The notes below the pieces were generated by a model. That model was given only the letters and a program-made list of their open reading frames with translations. It searched no databases and was not told the DNA's origin. A DNA stretch of 64,000 nt, from positions 18,350,802 through 18,414,801 of the forward strand of contig NC_045145.1 of NCBI RefSeq assembly GCF_008831285.2. The letters are read 5' to 3'. The stretch is from Nymphaea colorata (taxonomy: Eukaryota > Streptophyta > Magnoliopsida > Nymphaeales > Nymphaeaceae). The position numbers and the translations under genes are program-made. Positions 11,901 through 23,600 of this stretch are shown in pieces; within the stretch, counting starts at the first letter, position 1; each line of letters begins with the position of its first letter.

Positions 11901-14809
11901 TCTGGAGCTCCAGCCCTAATATTTATGTTATTTATGATTAATTTTTCTTTGCAGTGTAATTTTTTTCCATTTTTACTTATTTTTATTTGTATTGATCGTA
12001 ATGTTTGATGCATTTTGTATTTTTGTGATTGTAGCTGTGAAAATGTCAACGAATGCATGTTGTTTGATGGTTCTCTTCTTTCATTCTTTGAATCCTGACA
12101 ATAGGTGATCAGCACTGCAAGGACATGCAACTGTATCTTGATTGTCCTTGATGCCATAAAGCCAATAACTCACAAGCGTCTGATAGAGAAAGAACTTGAA
12201 GGATTTGGCATAAGGTACTAAAATCTGCTCTCTTGTCCTGCCTTTTGTTGTTTTTGACATTTGTTTGAGAAGTGTGATCACAAGTATTTTTCTGGTGTAA
12301 GCTTAAAGAAAGAAACCTTACTGGCAAACAATTGAGCAGAGGTTCGAGAAACGAGCAGTATATTTGTGGTGCAAACCTAAAAAAGGAACTCTCAATTCCA
12401 AAGGAGTTGTGTCGAGGTTCAAACATTATTAATGCTGACAGTAGCTAAAACAAAGAATTTTAAGGCTAAAAGTTTATGATATAAACAAAAATGAAATATC
12501 TTAAAATAGGTGCCAAACAAACAAAACATGGGTTTAGCTTTGGAGAGAGATTGAACATGAAAAATCTTAAATGTAAAAGTATTGACCTTTTTACAGGTTG
12601 ATCTTCCTGAGTACTCTTTGGGTCAAAGGTTGACTCTGAAGATCTACCATTGAATACAATTTCAGGACAGCTGTAAATGATATAAAATAGTTGCTCCTAG
12701 TCTTGCCATTAATTTGACTTCAGGGGATATGCATCTGTCTCTAGTTGCTTAATGTAGCAGCTGGGTTATTTATTCCCCTTCCCTCCTGTTTTTTGTGTTT
12801 TACTTAAATTGAATTCATGTAGCTTATCATTTTGTTTCTCTTGAGGTGACACATGCTGTTTCCACCCCTGAATTGCAGATTAAACAAGGAGCCACCAAAT
12901 TTGACCTTCAGGAAGAAGGATAAGGGTGGAATAAGTCTCACATCAACAGTTGCAACCTCCCATCTGGACCTCGAAACTGTGAAAGCCATCTGTGGGGAAT
13001 ATAGAATTCATAATGCTGATATCTCTCTTCGCTATGATGCTACTGTTGATGACCTTATAGATGTAATTGAGGGTAGCAGAATATATACACCTTGCATTTA
13101 TGTTGTTAACAAGATTGACCAAATAACTGTTGAGGAGTTAGAGATCTTGGACAAACTTCCTCATTATTGTCCTGTGAGGTAATCATCTTATCTAGTACTC
13201 TGAACTATTTACAAGAAACATGATATGTCATGCTTATTCTTTCTGTGATTAATGCACAAAAACTACACTTTCTCTAAGTGCTGGAAACATTTATGCGAAA
13301 TTAAAGCTTTATTAGAAATGATAATTGTATTTCAGTAAATAAATTGTTTTTCATTCTGGACTTATTTCTTCTTCTTATGATAGTCTATGGTGGCTTTTCT
13401 TCCATAACATTTGAAATTCTCTTTTCTTAATATGAATGCTGGAGGTTTCCCTTAAAAAATTTGTATGCTTCTGTTGTGTTGTTTTGTACTCCGAACAAAA
13501 AGATGTGAGTTTGTGCTGCTAAACTCTTCTGGGGTTCTAAAATTTGTGGACAATCCAACAGTACATGCCTCTTTTGATGATAAATCTCTTATGTATAAGA
13601 ATTCGATCTTGTGTTTATATGTGTCTGCTGCTTTTTGATCTTGTCTCTGTCTTATAGCCAGTTCAGCTTTTGAAGCAGTTCAATGTTTGCTAATGTTTCC
13701 TCTATAGAATATTGGTAACATGCTTGCTTGCCGTTGTTGCGAAGATAGACCCCATCTAGTTTGTTATTTTTCGTCTTTGTGGTTGGGTGGGTATTCAGGT
13801 GGCAGCAAAGAGGTTACATATGAGTCATATTTTTTCTGCAAGATGTCAAATGTATTTCTTTGTCCGAGGTCTTGCTTTGTGCCATGTGCGTAATCCCCTG
13901 ATTATCATGGTCAATCATGTTTCTACATGCATGGGTTTGCTTTATAAGTTGTGTCTCAGCTACGATGTCTGTTGCCTCTCAACTCTTGGTGTCACTTCTA
14001 ACTGCTGCCATCCATGCTCATTATCAGCCGTTGGCCACTGTTCTTTTTGTGCTGCATTGTTGGTGCTTTACAGTAATATGATGAATGCCTTACTACAGTG
14101 TTTCTTCAGAATCTCCCCTAATGTGTAAATGTGATTATTCTCTATCATGTGCTGCAGATTGTCGTGAAAAATTGTGCCTTCAGTTGATAAATCAACTGTG
14201 ATGAACTTGTTATAATTACATTCTTGTGTAGTTACTCCTATGGGAAACAATATTGTTGGTTGGTTGATCATGATTATGAATCTCAGTGCTCAGCAAATGC
14301 TCATTATTCTGAAACAGTGCACACCTAGAATGGAATCTTGATGGTCTACTTGAGAAGATATGGGAATATCTAGACTTGACTCGCATATATACAAAACCAA
14401 AAGGGATGAATCCAGACTATGATGACCCTGTAATCTTGTCATCTAAGAGAAGGACCGTGGAGGACTTCTGCACTAGAATCCACAAAGATATGGTGAAGCA
14501 ATTCAAATAGTAAGTTGCAAGTATATGATGACATTTTATGTGCTTTGTTACTGTTTAATTTGCTCGCTAGAAGTATTATGGTTTCTTTAACATTTCTCTA
14601 TGTAATTTTTCAGTGCGTTGGTTTGGGGATCTAGTGTGAAGCACAAGCCGCAAAGGGTTGGCAAGGTTATGCATCCTTTCTATGCTGTTGGTGAACAGTT
14701 CAGGTTTCAATGGATGGTTTGAATTCATGATTGACAGGCTTGTTCATTATGGACACAGGAACATGAGCTTGAAGATGAGGACGTTGTTCAGATAATTAAG
14801 AAGGTTTAA
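8977..14809 (+). CDS. developmentally regulated GTP-binding protein (DRG family, TRAFAC/OBG-type GTPase)
   Basis: Ten exons: 8977-9018, 9784-9837, 10018-10194, 10954-11025, 11443-11502, 12105-12214, 12879-13178, 14318-14509, 14614-14665 and 14759-14809; 1110 nt, 369 aa, the normal DRG length. All junctions are GT-AG with matching phases. Visible motifs: N-terminal ARTQKNKAT helix block, Gly-rich linker (49-57), G1 P-loop GFPSVGKST (72-80), the TTLTCIPG switch I segment, G3 DLPG (118-121) followed by the diagnostic [15 protein letters not shown]4 NKID (249-252), the SAH G5 region, and a C-terminal TGS domain ending EDEDVVQI. Known biology: cytoplasmic GTPases that bind DFRP partners and associate with ribosomes. 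The sequence is closest to the plant DRG1 type, but plant DRG numbering is inconsistent, so I give no symbol. The ATG follows a GA-rich leader and starts the conserved N-terminus. Confidence 0.96.
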
Positions 14810-15775
14810 TCCAATGGGATAAATTTCAAGAAGCATTTCCAGGTGAACCTTGACACTGTCTTTGGTTTTAGTGAGGAGAGCGGGACGTTTGTCTCAGAAT
14901 CAGCAGATGGTATTTTTCTTCTTCTGTTGCTTCTTATGTTTTATGTGATAATTGTCCTTGTTCAGCTTATAGGTTTAATGAACCTAAGCTTGTATAACTA
15001 GCCTAGTTTGCAAGTTCAGGTCCTCTGGTCATTTGTTTTGCATTGTGTAGAACTGGTGGGACGCTACATGCTGAAATAGATATTGGTTTGTCTTACTATC
15101 TTTCAGGTAGTAAGCATGGTGACTTTTGTGGACTGCTGCGGCTATAGAATAGTGAAACTTGAGGCATGTCTGCAATGTTACAAAGTTTCAGTTGTAATTA
15201 TTTTTGTTCTTTTAGTTTAAGATACATTAGCGGTGAGAAGTTTTATGAGGATGGTCAAATGAGATAATCCAGACGTCAAACAGGATCATCGTGCGAGTTA
15301 ATTATGAATGACATTTTAGCCTTCTGATCTCTATTGATTGCTCTCGGGAACATGAGTATTCTCTAGAACCCCACGCTGAGGAACTAGGAGAATATGAGAG
15401 CTTGATCTAGCTGTATCACTATTGAGCATTATATCCAGCTACAGCGATGTTTCTGGGATGATTGAATCTAAATATGGATCGGATAATTTCTTAAGTAACA
15501 AGCATGTATCTGGAACATATATAATGGACAAAACGGACTTTGAAGGGACTTGACTCTAAATGCAACAAAATTATGTTACAAATGTGTTGTTTCACATTGG
15601 ACTAAACAACTGTACTCTGAGATTCATCATCAAAAGATTATCATTCAGTGGTCAGGAAAATCGGCTGACGTGGTTGACTGAGACGGATAAACAGGTGGTA
15701 CGTTCTCCAGACGGTGGAAGCGGCAAGAAAACCTGCCTCTAAATTTTTGAGTTGCGAGTGGCTGAGGAACTTCCA

Positions 15776-15872
<97 letters not shown>

Positions 15873-15890
15873 GAGAGAGAGAGAGAGATA
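15776..15890. repeat. compound (AC)n-(TA)n-(GA)n microsatellite
   Basis: A short AC run leads into about 42 perfect TA units (15785-15869) and then a GA run (about 15872-15888). Tracts of this length are normally highly polymorphic. Confidence 0.95.
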
Positions 15891-16779
15891 GAAGCTGATA
15901 TTTCAATCTTCTGACCAGCCACTGGCCGGCGAATGCGCAGGAAATGGCCGGTTTAATAAAAGGGATAATGTCCCATTGTCCCTACCATGTCAACTATGGT
16001 GATGGTTAATGAGGAAGACCAAATCCGGTGCATCACATCCTTGTCATGAGCCACCACAGCAGATAACCGTCCATGACAAAGCATCCCCGTCAAAGTATAA
16101 AGTCTCCCAAGTGGCGACATATAAGGCCTGTTTTAAATGACCTCATGCTATATGGATGGTCTGAAACCGCATGCCGGTTCAACCTTCATCACGATTGACT
16201 GCATTTTCATACGACCTGGTGTCGGAAAGTAAAGCCTTCGGTAAAAAGGCTGAGAAATTTTATTCTGGAAATGCATCCCAAAATCCCAACAATTTTCAAA
16301 AGGTTGACTGGGACAGACATTCAAACAAACACCAGCCTTCCTGATCATCTAAAGGTTTGGGTAAACGGAAATTTATTGAAATAGATGTCACCATTCCAAG
16401 ATTTCCACCAGTAAGATTACATACGCGAGTGACAGGGAAAGCGAACTTTAGAAGTCATATAACTCTCGGAAATTATCCTTTTGTCCAATCATTCCATTAA
16501 TTTGTTTCAGATTTCAACTCTTCTTTCCGGTGTTCAAAAAAGAATTTGGGGATCAGTCTGGACAAGGAAATTTGCAAGCAGGAAACTCCTGCAACTTTGA
16601 CCGATCAAGTTCACGAATTCCAGCTGTTCACATGCACCTTCACAAAATGGCACCCAGTTGTATCTGTTTCTCTTATTCACAAGTTTGGGCTATTGGCAGC
16701 TGTCAAATTATGCCAAGAAACGCGCCGGGTTCTCTTTGAACTCTTAAACGCTTCGACGTCAAGCCCTTTTTAGCCCAAC

Positions 16780-16917
16780 TCTGACGAGAGCGCTTTCTAC
16801 CAGTCAGAATTTTTGAGTTACCAAGAAAGTTTATCTTTTCAAAATTTAAAATCTGACCAGAGCGCTTTCTACAAGTTAGAACTTTTGTGTAACCAAGAAA
16901 GTTTATCTGTTCAAAAT
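16780..16917. repeat. tandem duplication, two 66-bp copies at 72-bp spacing
   Basis: Copy 1 (16780-16845) and copy 2 (16852-16917) share AGCGCTTTCTAC, ACCAAGAAAGTTTATCT and a TTCAAAAT end, with scattered substitutions. It is non-coding and lies downstream of the minus-strand RIN4-like gene. Confidence 0.8.
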
Positions 16918-16924
16918 GTACTCG

Positions 16925-17065
16925 GTCGTCTGATAAAGTAAGGATGAAGAAACAGCCGATTGAAGATATAGCAGAACAGATATCTTACATCTGGCGAGTC
17001 ATTTGGAGCGAGTATTGGAACTTCCACCTCTTGCTGTTGCTGCTGATGACAACGATGACAAGTCA
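16925..17065 (-). pseudogene. decayed copy of the 3' half of RIN4-like exon 2
   Basis: Read on the minus strand, this encodes a short polyglutamine run followed by VEVPILAPNDSPD and a GTAAGATAT splice-donor-like sequence. It parallels the polyglutamine, IELPMHAPNGSPS and GTAAGATATG at the end of the real second exon (17447). Nucleotide similarity continues into the intron: both copies share TTTGGAGCG and ATATCTTACA blocks about 460 bases apart. It lies beyond the terminal exon of the intact gene and I find no NOI motif, so it is a duplication remnant rather than a usable exon. Confidence 0.7.
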
Positions 17066-17318
17066 CCAAGAAATTCCTTTTTTTTTCTTGAAAGAACTTA
17101 CAAAAGAACACCACCCAGAAAAGGAAACGTGTTTTCCAGTAAATGCTCAACGGTCCATAGCAATTTTCTCCCAAAAAACCACGAGATTTTTTTTTTTTTT
17201 TTTTGAGCAATGATAGATGTACAAACAAAATCAAACTCCGCAGCTTCTCCATTTAAGTAAAAAGATGTAAAATGCTACCAAGAACACTGATACAACGCTA
17301 TATCAAGTCCAATAAAAG

Positions 17319-18773
17319 TCACGCGCTTACGCAACAGGTGAAGCAGCTCAGTATCTTCTTCCTCCTCTGCAGAACCAACAAAAGTTATGAACAATCTAAT
17401 AAAGAAGGACGACGAAACAGCTAACTGAACATATGACATATCTTACACTTGGTGAGCCATTTGGAGCGTGCATTGGAAGTTCTATTTGCTGCTGCTGCTG
17501 CTGCTGATGATGATGATGATCATGAGATTTGTGATCGTTTTTGCCATCATGCCGCTGGGGATTGGCAAGCTCTTCTTCATTGCCGATACTGGCTCTTGAA
17601 ATGTCTTTCTTATTCTGCTTCCTAGACTCTCTAATCTTTGAGAAGTCCATGGAGTAGTCAGGCATATTACCGTTTCCATCCCATGCTCCGAATTGTGGAA
17701 TAGACATCCAAGCATTTTTCTGCGGAACATTTCACAGTGCCCAAAGGATTAGTAAGATTCGTACGAGTTTTGCTATCAAGTAGAACAAATAATGTGTGGC
17801 ATCAGTAACAGGAAAGCAGCTTAATTCACATGAATACAGTTTCTTGAGAATCATCTCCCTAAAATCCCCAAACGTTGAACAAATTTTGGTTCCTTGAATG
17901 CAAAAAAAAAAAAAACATATATATATATATATACAGTCGAAAAATCATTCTGCATCACAGATTTACAACGAATAATAAAACAAAAACAGAACCCAATGTT
18001 AGAGAAGTCAAAGTATGCATGTGACAGACCCAAAATACAGGTTCTCTTCACATGAAGAGACCAAACAAGGATGAGGTTGGTGTCAGCTTCCGAGCTATTT
18101 CAATAGCTAGGAACAGCCAATTTTATCAACATAGGTCCATAAGAATCATTCTTCCCCAGCCCACAGATCCCAAAAGGTTCTGTTTCAGCATTTCTCCTCT
18201 CCCATGAAATCACAAGTAAAGACTAATGGATCAAGCTTTCTATCGTACCCGTATTTTACACACCAGATAAGCTATAAAAGTAGGGGGCATCAAAACGCAA
18301 ACACAGGCAAATGGTACCGTTGTCGTGAACGGGAAACCATTTCAGAGTCCACAGAGTAGGAACACAAGCATGGTTATGGTTACCCACAAACGTTCACCAC
18401 TTCAGGCCAGCGTTCAACAGACGGACAGAGAGAGGCTTACTAATAAAGATCTAGAATCTTGAAAATAAGTCCACTACAAAGGACACAGAGTAGCTAAGGT
18501 GAATCAAAAGGCACCCATCAAAAGTTGCTTCGAGTTTCATGCCAAGCTCCAGAAAGAGAGTATTTGTCGAGGTCTTTGGACAGCAGGAGGCCACCGAGCA
18601 TCTCGAAACTTGGACAGAAGTCCATTTCAGTGGCGAGGCTGACCGTAAACGAAAAATTGATAAACCACCCAAAAAATTTACAACTACAAATCATCCAACA
18701 CTCGACCTGGAGCAAATTGAAAGGGACAAGAAAAGAAGGCACCAAGGATCTTCACCTCCTTCTGGTCATCCAT
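17319..18773 (-). CDS. RIN4/NOI-domain (AvrRpt2-cleavage domain) small protein
   Basis: Minus-strand gene with three exons: 18773-18756 (MDDQKE), 17719-17447 and 17366-17319; 339 nt, 112 aa. Both introns are GT-AG in phase 0. Visible features: a NOI motif starting IPQFGAW (13-19), the PDYSMDFSKIRESRKQNKKDI block (the interaction and basic segment of this family), SIGNEEE, a His/Asp-rich then polyglutamine tract (about 72-84), and a basic C-terminal exon with SCFTCCVSA. Family knowledge: RIN4 and NOI proteins are small, largely disordered plasma-membrane immune regulators. IPQFGAW fits the PxFGxW site cut by the bacterial protease AvrRpt2, and the C-terminal cysteines fit palmitoylation. The short single-NOI type resembles small Arabidopsis NOI proteins rather than RIN4 itself. 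The first exon is tiny, so the start is inferred from phase and family pattern. Confidence 0.88.
17930..17932. other. RIN4-like intron 1 landmarks
   Basis: Intron 1 (17720-18755, 1036 bases) carries an A-run followed by a short (TA)n tract around 17898-17934. Nothing else is recognised in it. Confidence 0.5.
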
Positions 18774-18864
18774 GGCAAGCTCAAATCTTTGGTTGAAACA
18801 GCTTCAGGCTCAACAAATCTCAAGAAGATTTCCCCTTCTGCAAACTCAAAAGAAAAACAGACAC

Positions 18865-18896
<32 letters not shown>

Positions 18897-20000
18897 CTGC
18901 AGTGGCCCTTGCTCAGCTGGGGAAGGTCAGATATATGCCTTTTGCTCCCTTCCCTCTCCCCACCGCGTCGTTTTCATTCTTGGTGTCATCGCTAAGACTA
19001 AGTTTCCAAAATTACCCTCGTCTTAAATCGTTCGGTTTCTTCTTCAACCAGACTGCTCATTAATTGCCACCTGCTTGAATCGAGAACATCAGGTGCCAAC
19101 TGCCAGTGTCCTTCGATTATAATAACCAGCCGTGAATTCTGAGTTCATGTTAGGCACTTATTCCACCCTTAGTTGGACAACTCAATCATTCATAATGATG
19201 CCAAACTTGGTTTCAAAATATAATTGAGATGAAAAAGTAGGTGAACGGCAAGTTAAAAGACTTTCAATCAAGTCTCTCTATCATCATGATTCTGTCGTTT
19301 GTTCTGCCGTTTCCATCAAAGCCTGTGTTGCTTTCTTCGGTTGAGTTGTAAAGGTGAAGGCCCAAGCCTCTACTTTATTAGATGACAGAAGATCATATCC
19401 TAAGGAACATGGCAGAACAAAGCAGAGGAATTAAACCAATTAAAATATTATAAAATTCTTATTACCATATAATATATTAACATTGCTTCCTTGTTAAGGG
19501 TTCGATGGCAGGAAGCATTTATGGAGTATTTCAAAGCCGTTACTACGGCTGAAACGCGTGAGGACAAAATCGTCATTTCATTCTGCAGGGATTCTAACGC
19601 GGGCACTGTAAATCCGCGCACGCACACGGCAGCGCCGGAGGAGCGGCCACGGCGACGGAACGACGGGAAAACGAAACTCACCCGCGGCTTCTTCCTCTCC
19701 CACGGTCAGCTTCTTGCTTGCTCTAAATGTTGGGACTTCTTAGTTTTTTTTTCCTTTTATTTTCTCAGTATTGGTTTTCCAAAGCTGCCTGTGATTGGCA
19801 GGTGAGTTCTTTCTTTATAGTTATTGCCAATTTCTTTTCTAGCTTAGCAGTTTGGAAACTGGTGCATCTTGCTCTCACTTTAGAGTTATGACAAATTCTT
19901 TTCGTTTTCTTTTACCGCTACCGGAGAAATATGTAGATGTTTGATTGTTTGAATATCTGTTTTTTGTTTTAGTGAAGTCAGCCTTGTTTGAACATTTGGT
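18774..20000. other. RIN4-like 5' leader/promoter and unassigned GC-rich segment
   Basis: On the minus strand, 18869-18894 is a (CT)n run in the probable 5' UTR of the RIN4-like gene. Further out, 19560-19700 is GC-rich with an open frame on the plus strand (19491-19805) ending near a CAG/GTGAGT donor-like site at about 19801. This could be a leader exon of a lost or unrecognised gene. I do not recognise the protein, so I make no CDS call. Confidence 0.4.
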
Positions 20001-23000
20001 TTTTGGTGGATCGATTCAAATGTGTGGAGTTTTTAGTGGGATTCCTTCAAATTAATATAGTCAACCTAGATAGGTAAGGATACATGGCTTGACTTTAAAC
20101 TCATAGTCATAAATAACGTTTCGGAGTTTTAAAAGGTTTTTCTCGAGTACAATACGATAAGCTTGAAAAAAAAAATGATCAATTAAAAAAAATAAAAAAC
20201 TAAAAATAAAAAAAATAAAATAAATGAAAAACTAATAACACAAACATCAAAAATAAGTAGATTTGCAATAGATAGATAATATAAAATGAAAAAAAAAAAG
20301 GTTTGACATTAAAAAACTAAAAAGAAAAACTAAAAAAAATACAAAAAAATGTTAAAAAGCATTTTTTTTCATTTTTAACGTTTTTTTTCAAAAAATGTGT
20401 TTTTAAAAGTTTTAAATAACTAGTTAATTTATCACGTTTTTTGCATTTAAAAAAAAAAAAAACTAGTTTTCTCTAACTATACTTTAAATACAAGTTTGAG
20501 TGTCTTAGACATTTGCTTTTCGGTGCATTGATTAAAAAAACATAAAGTTTGGGTCTCAAAGGGTTGTCGTACAGCTGATCGGGTAGATATGCATGTAAAA
20601 GTAAGTTGTATGTTTGATTCTTGAGGGTGCCGTTCTTATGGACCACAAAGGTAGGATCGTGACACTTAAGTTGAAAGGTGCATTGTACCCCACTCGGGTC
20701 TCAATGCAAGCCAAGGCCCTATAGGTAAGAAGAATAGAGGGGACTTTGTGCCCAGTGGCGGAGCTACATTATTGTTGGTGTGGGCACTTGCCCACACCAA
20801 CCCAAAAACATTACACTAGCTCTGTCACTGTTTGGGCCTCGCTTCTACTCGTGAGATGACCTCTTGCCCACCCCAAAGAACATATATTTGAATTTTTAGT
20901 GCTACCCTCATTTGTACATTGCGTGTACCAACTTTGAAAAAGCTCACCAGAACTTTTTTTGACAATATTGGAATGGCTATTGGATAGCTCAGATTGGTTG
21001 TGTTAGTTCACTGTTCATGAAAAAGTTATCCAAGCATTCAAAACTTATTCTTCACCACTGGACTGGCAAAAAATATTTGCTCTTAAACAAAAATATACAT
21101 AACTTTTGAAGACATAATGTTTGGTACAAATCTTCATTCAAAAAGAAGCAGAATTCCCCAAGATGGACCCCCATTCTTTATATTTGGATGTTGTATGACC
21201 CTGCTTGGGTCTGACATATGGACCTCAAATCTACGAAAAGATATCTTTTCATGGACCATTGCCAGTCTGGCCATAGACTGAAAGATGACAATGAAAGGTT
21301 AATAGGATTTCGCTCATCACAAATTGGAGGCTTCTGTAATTGTCAATATGCTGTCATGGCTCTTATCCAAACACCAGGGATGAAGGTGGGTGTGGACAAT
21401 TGCCCACACAGACCTACATACAATGTTATTTTTATATGGAAACATCGTGACATTTTTTCTTATTTACACATAAGTGCCTCATAAATATTAAAATTATACA
21501 ACTAATGCCCCCTTACCCAAAATTTTTTTTTGACCCCATCCCTCCAATTCTTCACATAAAATGTATTTTTTCTTATTGTCACCCAAACACATACATCATG
21601 GGTTAGAAACTGATTAAAAAACATATTGTTATAAAACGTGGTTTTCACATAACATCGTTATATGAAGGCGTCATCTAAATGCAACCCATTTTTTTTTTTC
21701 TCTCTCCCAAGTTTTTTTAGGGATGGAGTTCATTTTCACCTACAGAAAGAATAACAAGAAAGTATTTAACAATCACATATTGTATGTGATTATATAGCTT
21801 GGTTGCATTAGTTAATTATGAAGCATAAAAAGCATGAGTGTGCTATTAATAGAAGTGTTTCTCGTTTCTCTCTCAAGTCCCAATAATGAAATCCTATCTC
21901 TCACTTGCCCAAAAGTTTACTGATAGGTGGACCTCTGCCTAAGGAAAGCATGGCACTTTTTTCATGTGAATTTTCTTAGATTTTCCTGAGAAGTTGTATA
22001 GAAAAGGAAATAGCAAACTGCACAACATTATTTGCAACCAGTGATTATATTGGACAAAGCCAATCATGGCGCTGCCTTTTGCACCTTGTATGACAATTTG
22101 GACCTTTCAGGAGACTTCAGATTTTATGGAAGAAAATTTTCTTCCAATAACTATATTTTCCATTGGACATGGAAATATAAGAAAATAAAAAAAATAAAAA
22201 AAATCCAAATTTAGCTTTGGGGGAACAAGCTTCATATAGCAGCATGTGTAAAGTTATATTCAGCGATTCGAATTATGCAAAGAACAAGCGCTCGAGTACA
22301 TTATTTTTTGAACTTGTGTTTTTTCCTATCATTAAAAGTTAAGGCATCCTTTTGGAAAATTCACAGAGAACAGTAGCGCATCCGAAGAAGCAATTGAATC
22401 TATTAGTTCGAATTTCAATTATATGCATGATTTCATGAGAGCTAGATCTATTGAAAATGATGATCTAGCTTATCGTAATAAAATTAACAAAAATAGAGAT
22501 GTACTCTTCTTTTGTTCTTCGTAAAAAGGGAGACTAACAGATTGCAGTTCACGTGGCTGACGAAAATAAATCTTCTGCAGCCACAAGAGGAGCGCGACCC
22601 AACTATGAATGCATGATTGAATATTCTCAAGCACCGAAAGAATGTGTTGTTGTTCCATTTTTTATGGGTGTTATACTTTTATACTTCTTTTCGTGTCAGT
22701 TACAATGAGCAATTATGGTTCAAAAGGTTGAGGGATGTCAATAAAATTATATTTAAATTAGATATCTGACCGAACTGTTTCAAGAAAATTAGATAAAGAT
22801 AAAAAATTCATATTCAATTAAAAAATCGGATCGGATCTGGAATTGGCCAATGATCCGATGAAAAGGAATCGGGTTTGGATTCAAATATATGTAAATATCT
22901 AATTGGATTCAGTTGTAAATAAATATCTTATATCCAATGCTCTAAAAATCAGGTGGATTTGTTTCAAAATTCAGATTCGTATTCAGACATGAAAATAACA

Positions 23001-23560
23001 ATCGGATTCAAACTGCATTAGGATTGTAAAATCATATTTTAGATTCGGATATCACTTTTCATTATTCATATTTAAATCTAAATTTGAAACCAGTACAGAA
23101 GCTGATATGGTCAAGTATATATCCTATTCAACTTCGATCAGTTGATAATTTTCCGTGGCCCGTCTTTCTCCGCGGCAACGCATTCATGCATGTTCACGGT
23201 CTGTGTACTTGAGGCGGCCACTAGCAGCCGGTATTGATGCAGAAGACAAATTGTGACTAGCCCTCCACCTCCTCCACACACACCAAGCTTTCGTTCCTCT
23301 GGAGGCTGTGCGCGGCGACGGCGAACTTTCCGGCATCCTGTGCACGGATGTCACTCCAAATGTTCGGGATTTTCTCTCGTGCGCATGTGCTTTAGGAAAG
23401 TTGAAATGATCAAATCCGAGGCTTAAAGCGCATCTGGCAACTGCAATTTGTAGAGGATTCAATAGTCCATTTTGGATCATCAGTTTAGATTTTTGTCACA
23501 GGAACCGAAAAAGCGAACAAAGAAAATCGAGGGCTAGAGGGTTCGACAATGGCTTCCGTA
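20000..23560. other. gene-poor, AT-rich, transposon-derived spacer
   Basis: Positions 20150-20460 are almost pure A/T with long homopolymers. A 78-bp hAT-type mini-element lies at 20753-20830, and related GGGCA..TGCCC 'cacaccc' sequence recurs near 21380-21410. Positions 22720-23110 consist of many degenerate short GGATTCGGATATC-like phrases typical of old repeats. No coding gene is supported. Confidence 0.5.
20745..20838. mobile_element. 78-bp hAT-type miniature element with near-perfect 8-bp TSD
   Basis: The element runs from 20753 to 20830. Its left end begins CAGTGGCGGAGCTA and its right end reads AGCTCTGTCACTG, giving CAGTG-type terminal inverted repeats of the hAT superfamily. Flanking octamers are TTTGTGCC (20745-20752) and TTTGGGCC (20831-20838), 7 of 8 identical. 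The interior holds a near-perfect palindrome (TTGGTGTGGGCA facing TGCCCACACCAA). Confidence 0.75.
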
Positions 23561-23576
23561 GGAGGATGATCAAATC

Positions 23577-23600
23577 CTTGGGAGGGGGAGGGGGAGGGGG
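23577..23600. repeat. GGGGGA hexanucleotide repeat
   Basis: Short tandem run of a G-rich hexamer, about three to four copies. Such a run could form a G-quadruplex. Confidence 0.8.

Larger units (their letters stand above)
14810..17318. other. intergenic region between convergent DRG and RIN4-like genes
   Basis: DRG 3' UTR is followed by intergenic DNA with a very long (TA)n tract (15785-15869), a 72-base-period duplication (16780-16917) and a decayed copy of the RIN4-like second exon (about 16925-17065). No intact gene is supported. Low-complexity ORFs over the TA tract are artefacts. Confidence 0.6.

Noticed and set aside
12109-12426. Minus-strand ORF over DRG exon 6
   Set aside because: It crosses an exon and intron of the clear DRG gene in antisense and shows no family features.
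15641-15922. ORFs rich in Tyr-Ile on both strands
   Set aside because: Direct translation of the (TA)n microsatellite.
23184-23480. 98-codon minus-strand ORF in the 23-kb spacer
   Set aside because: No recognisable motif, no promoter or splice support.
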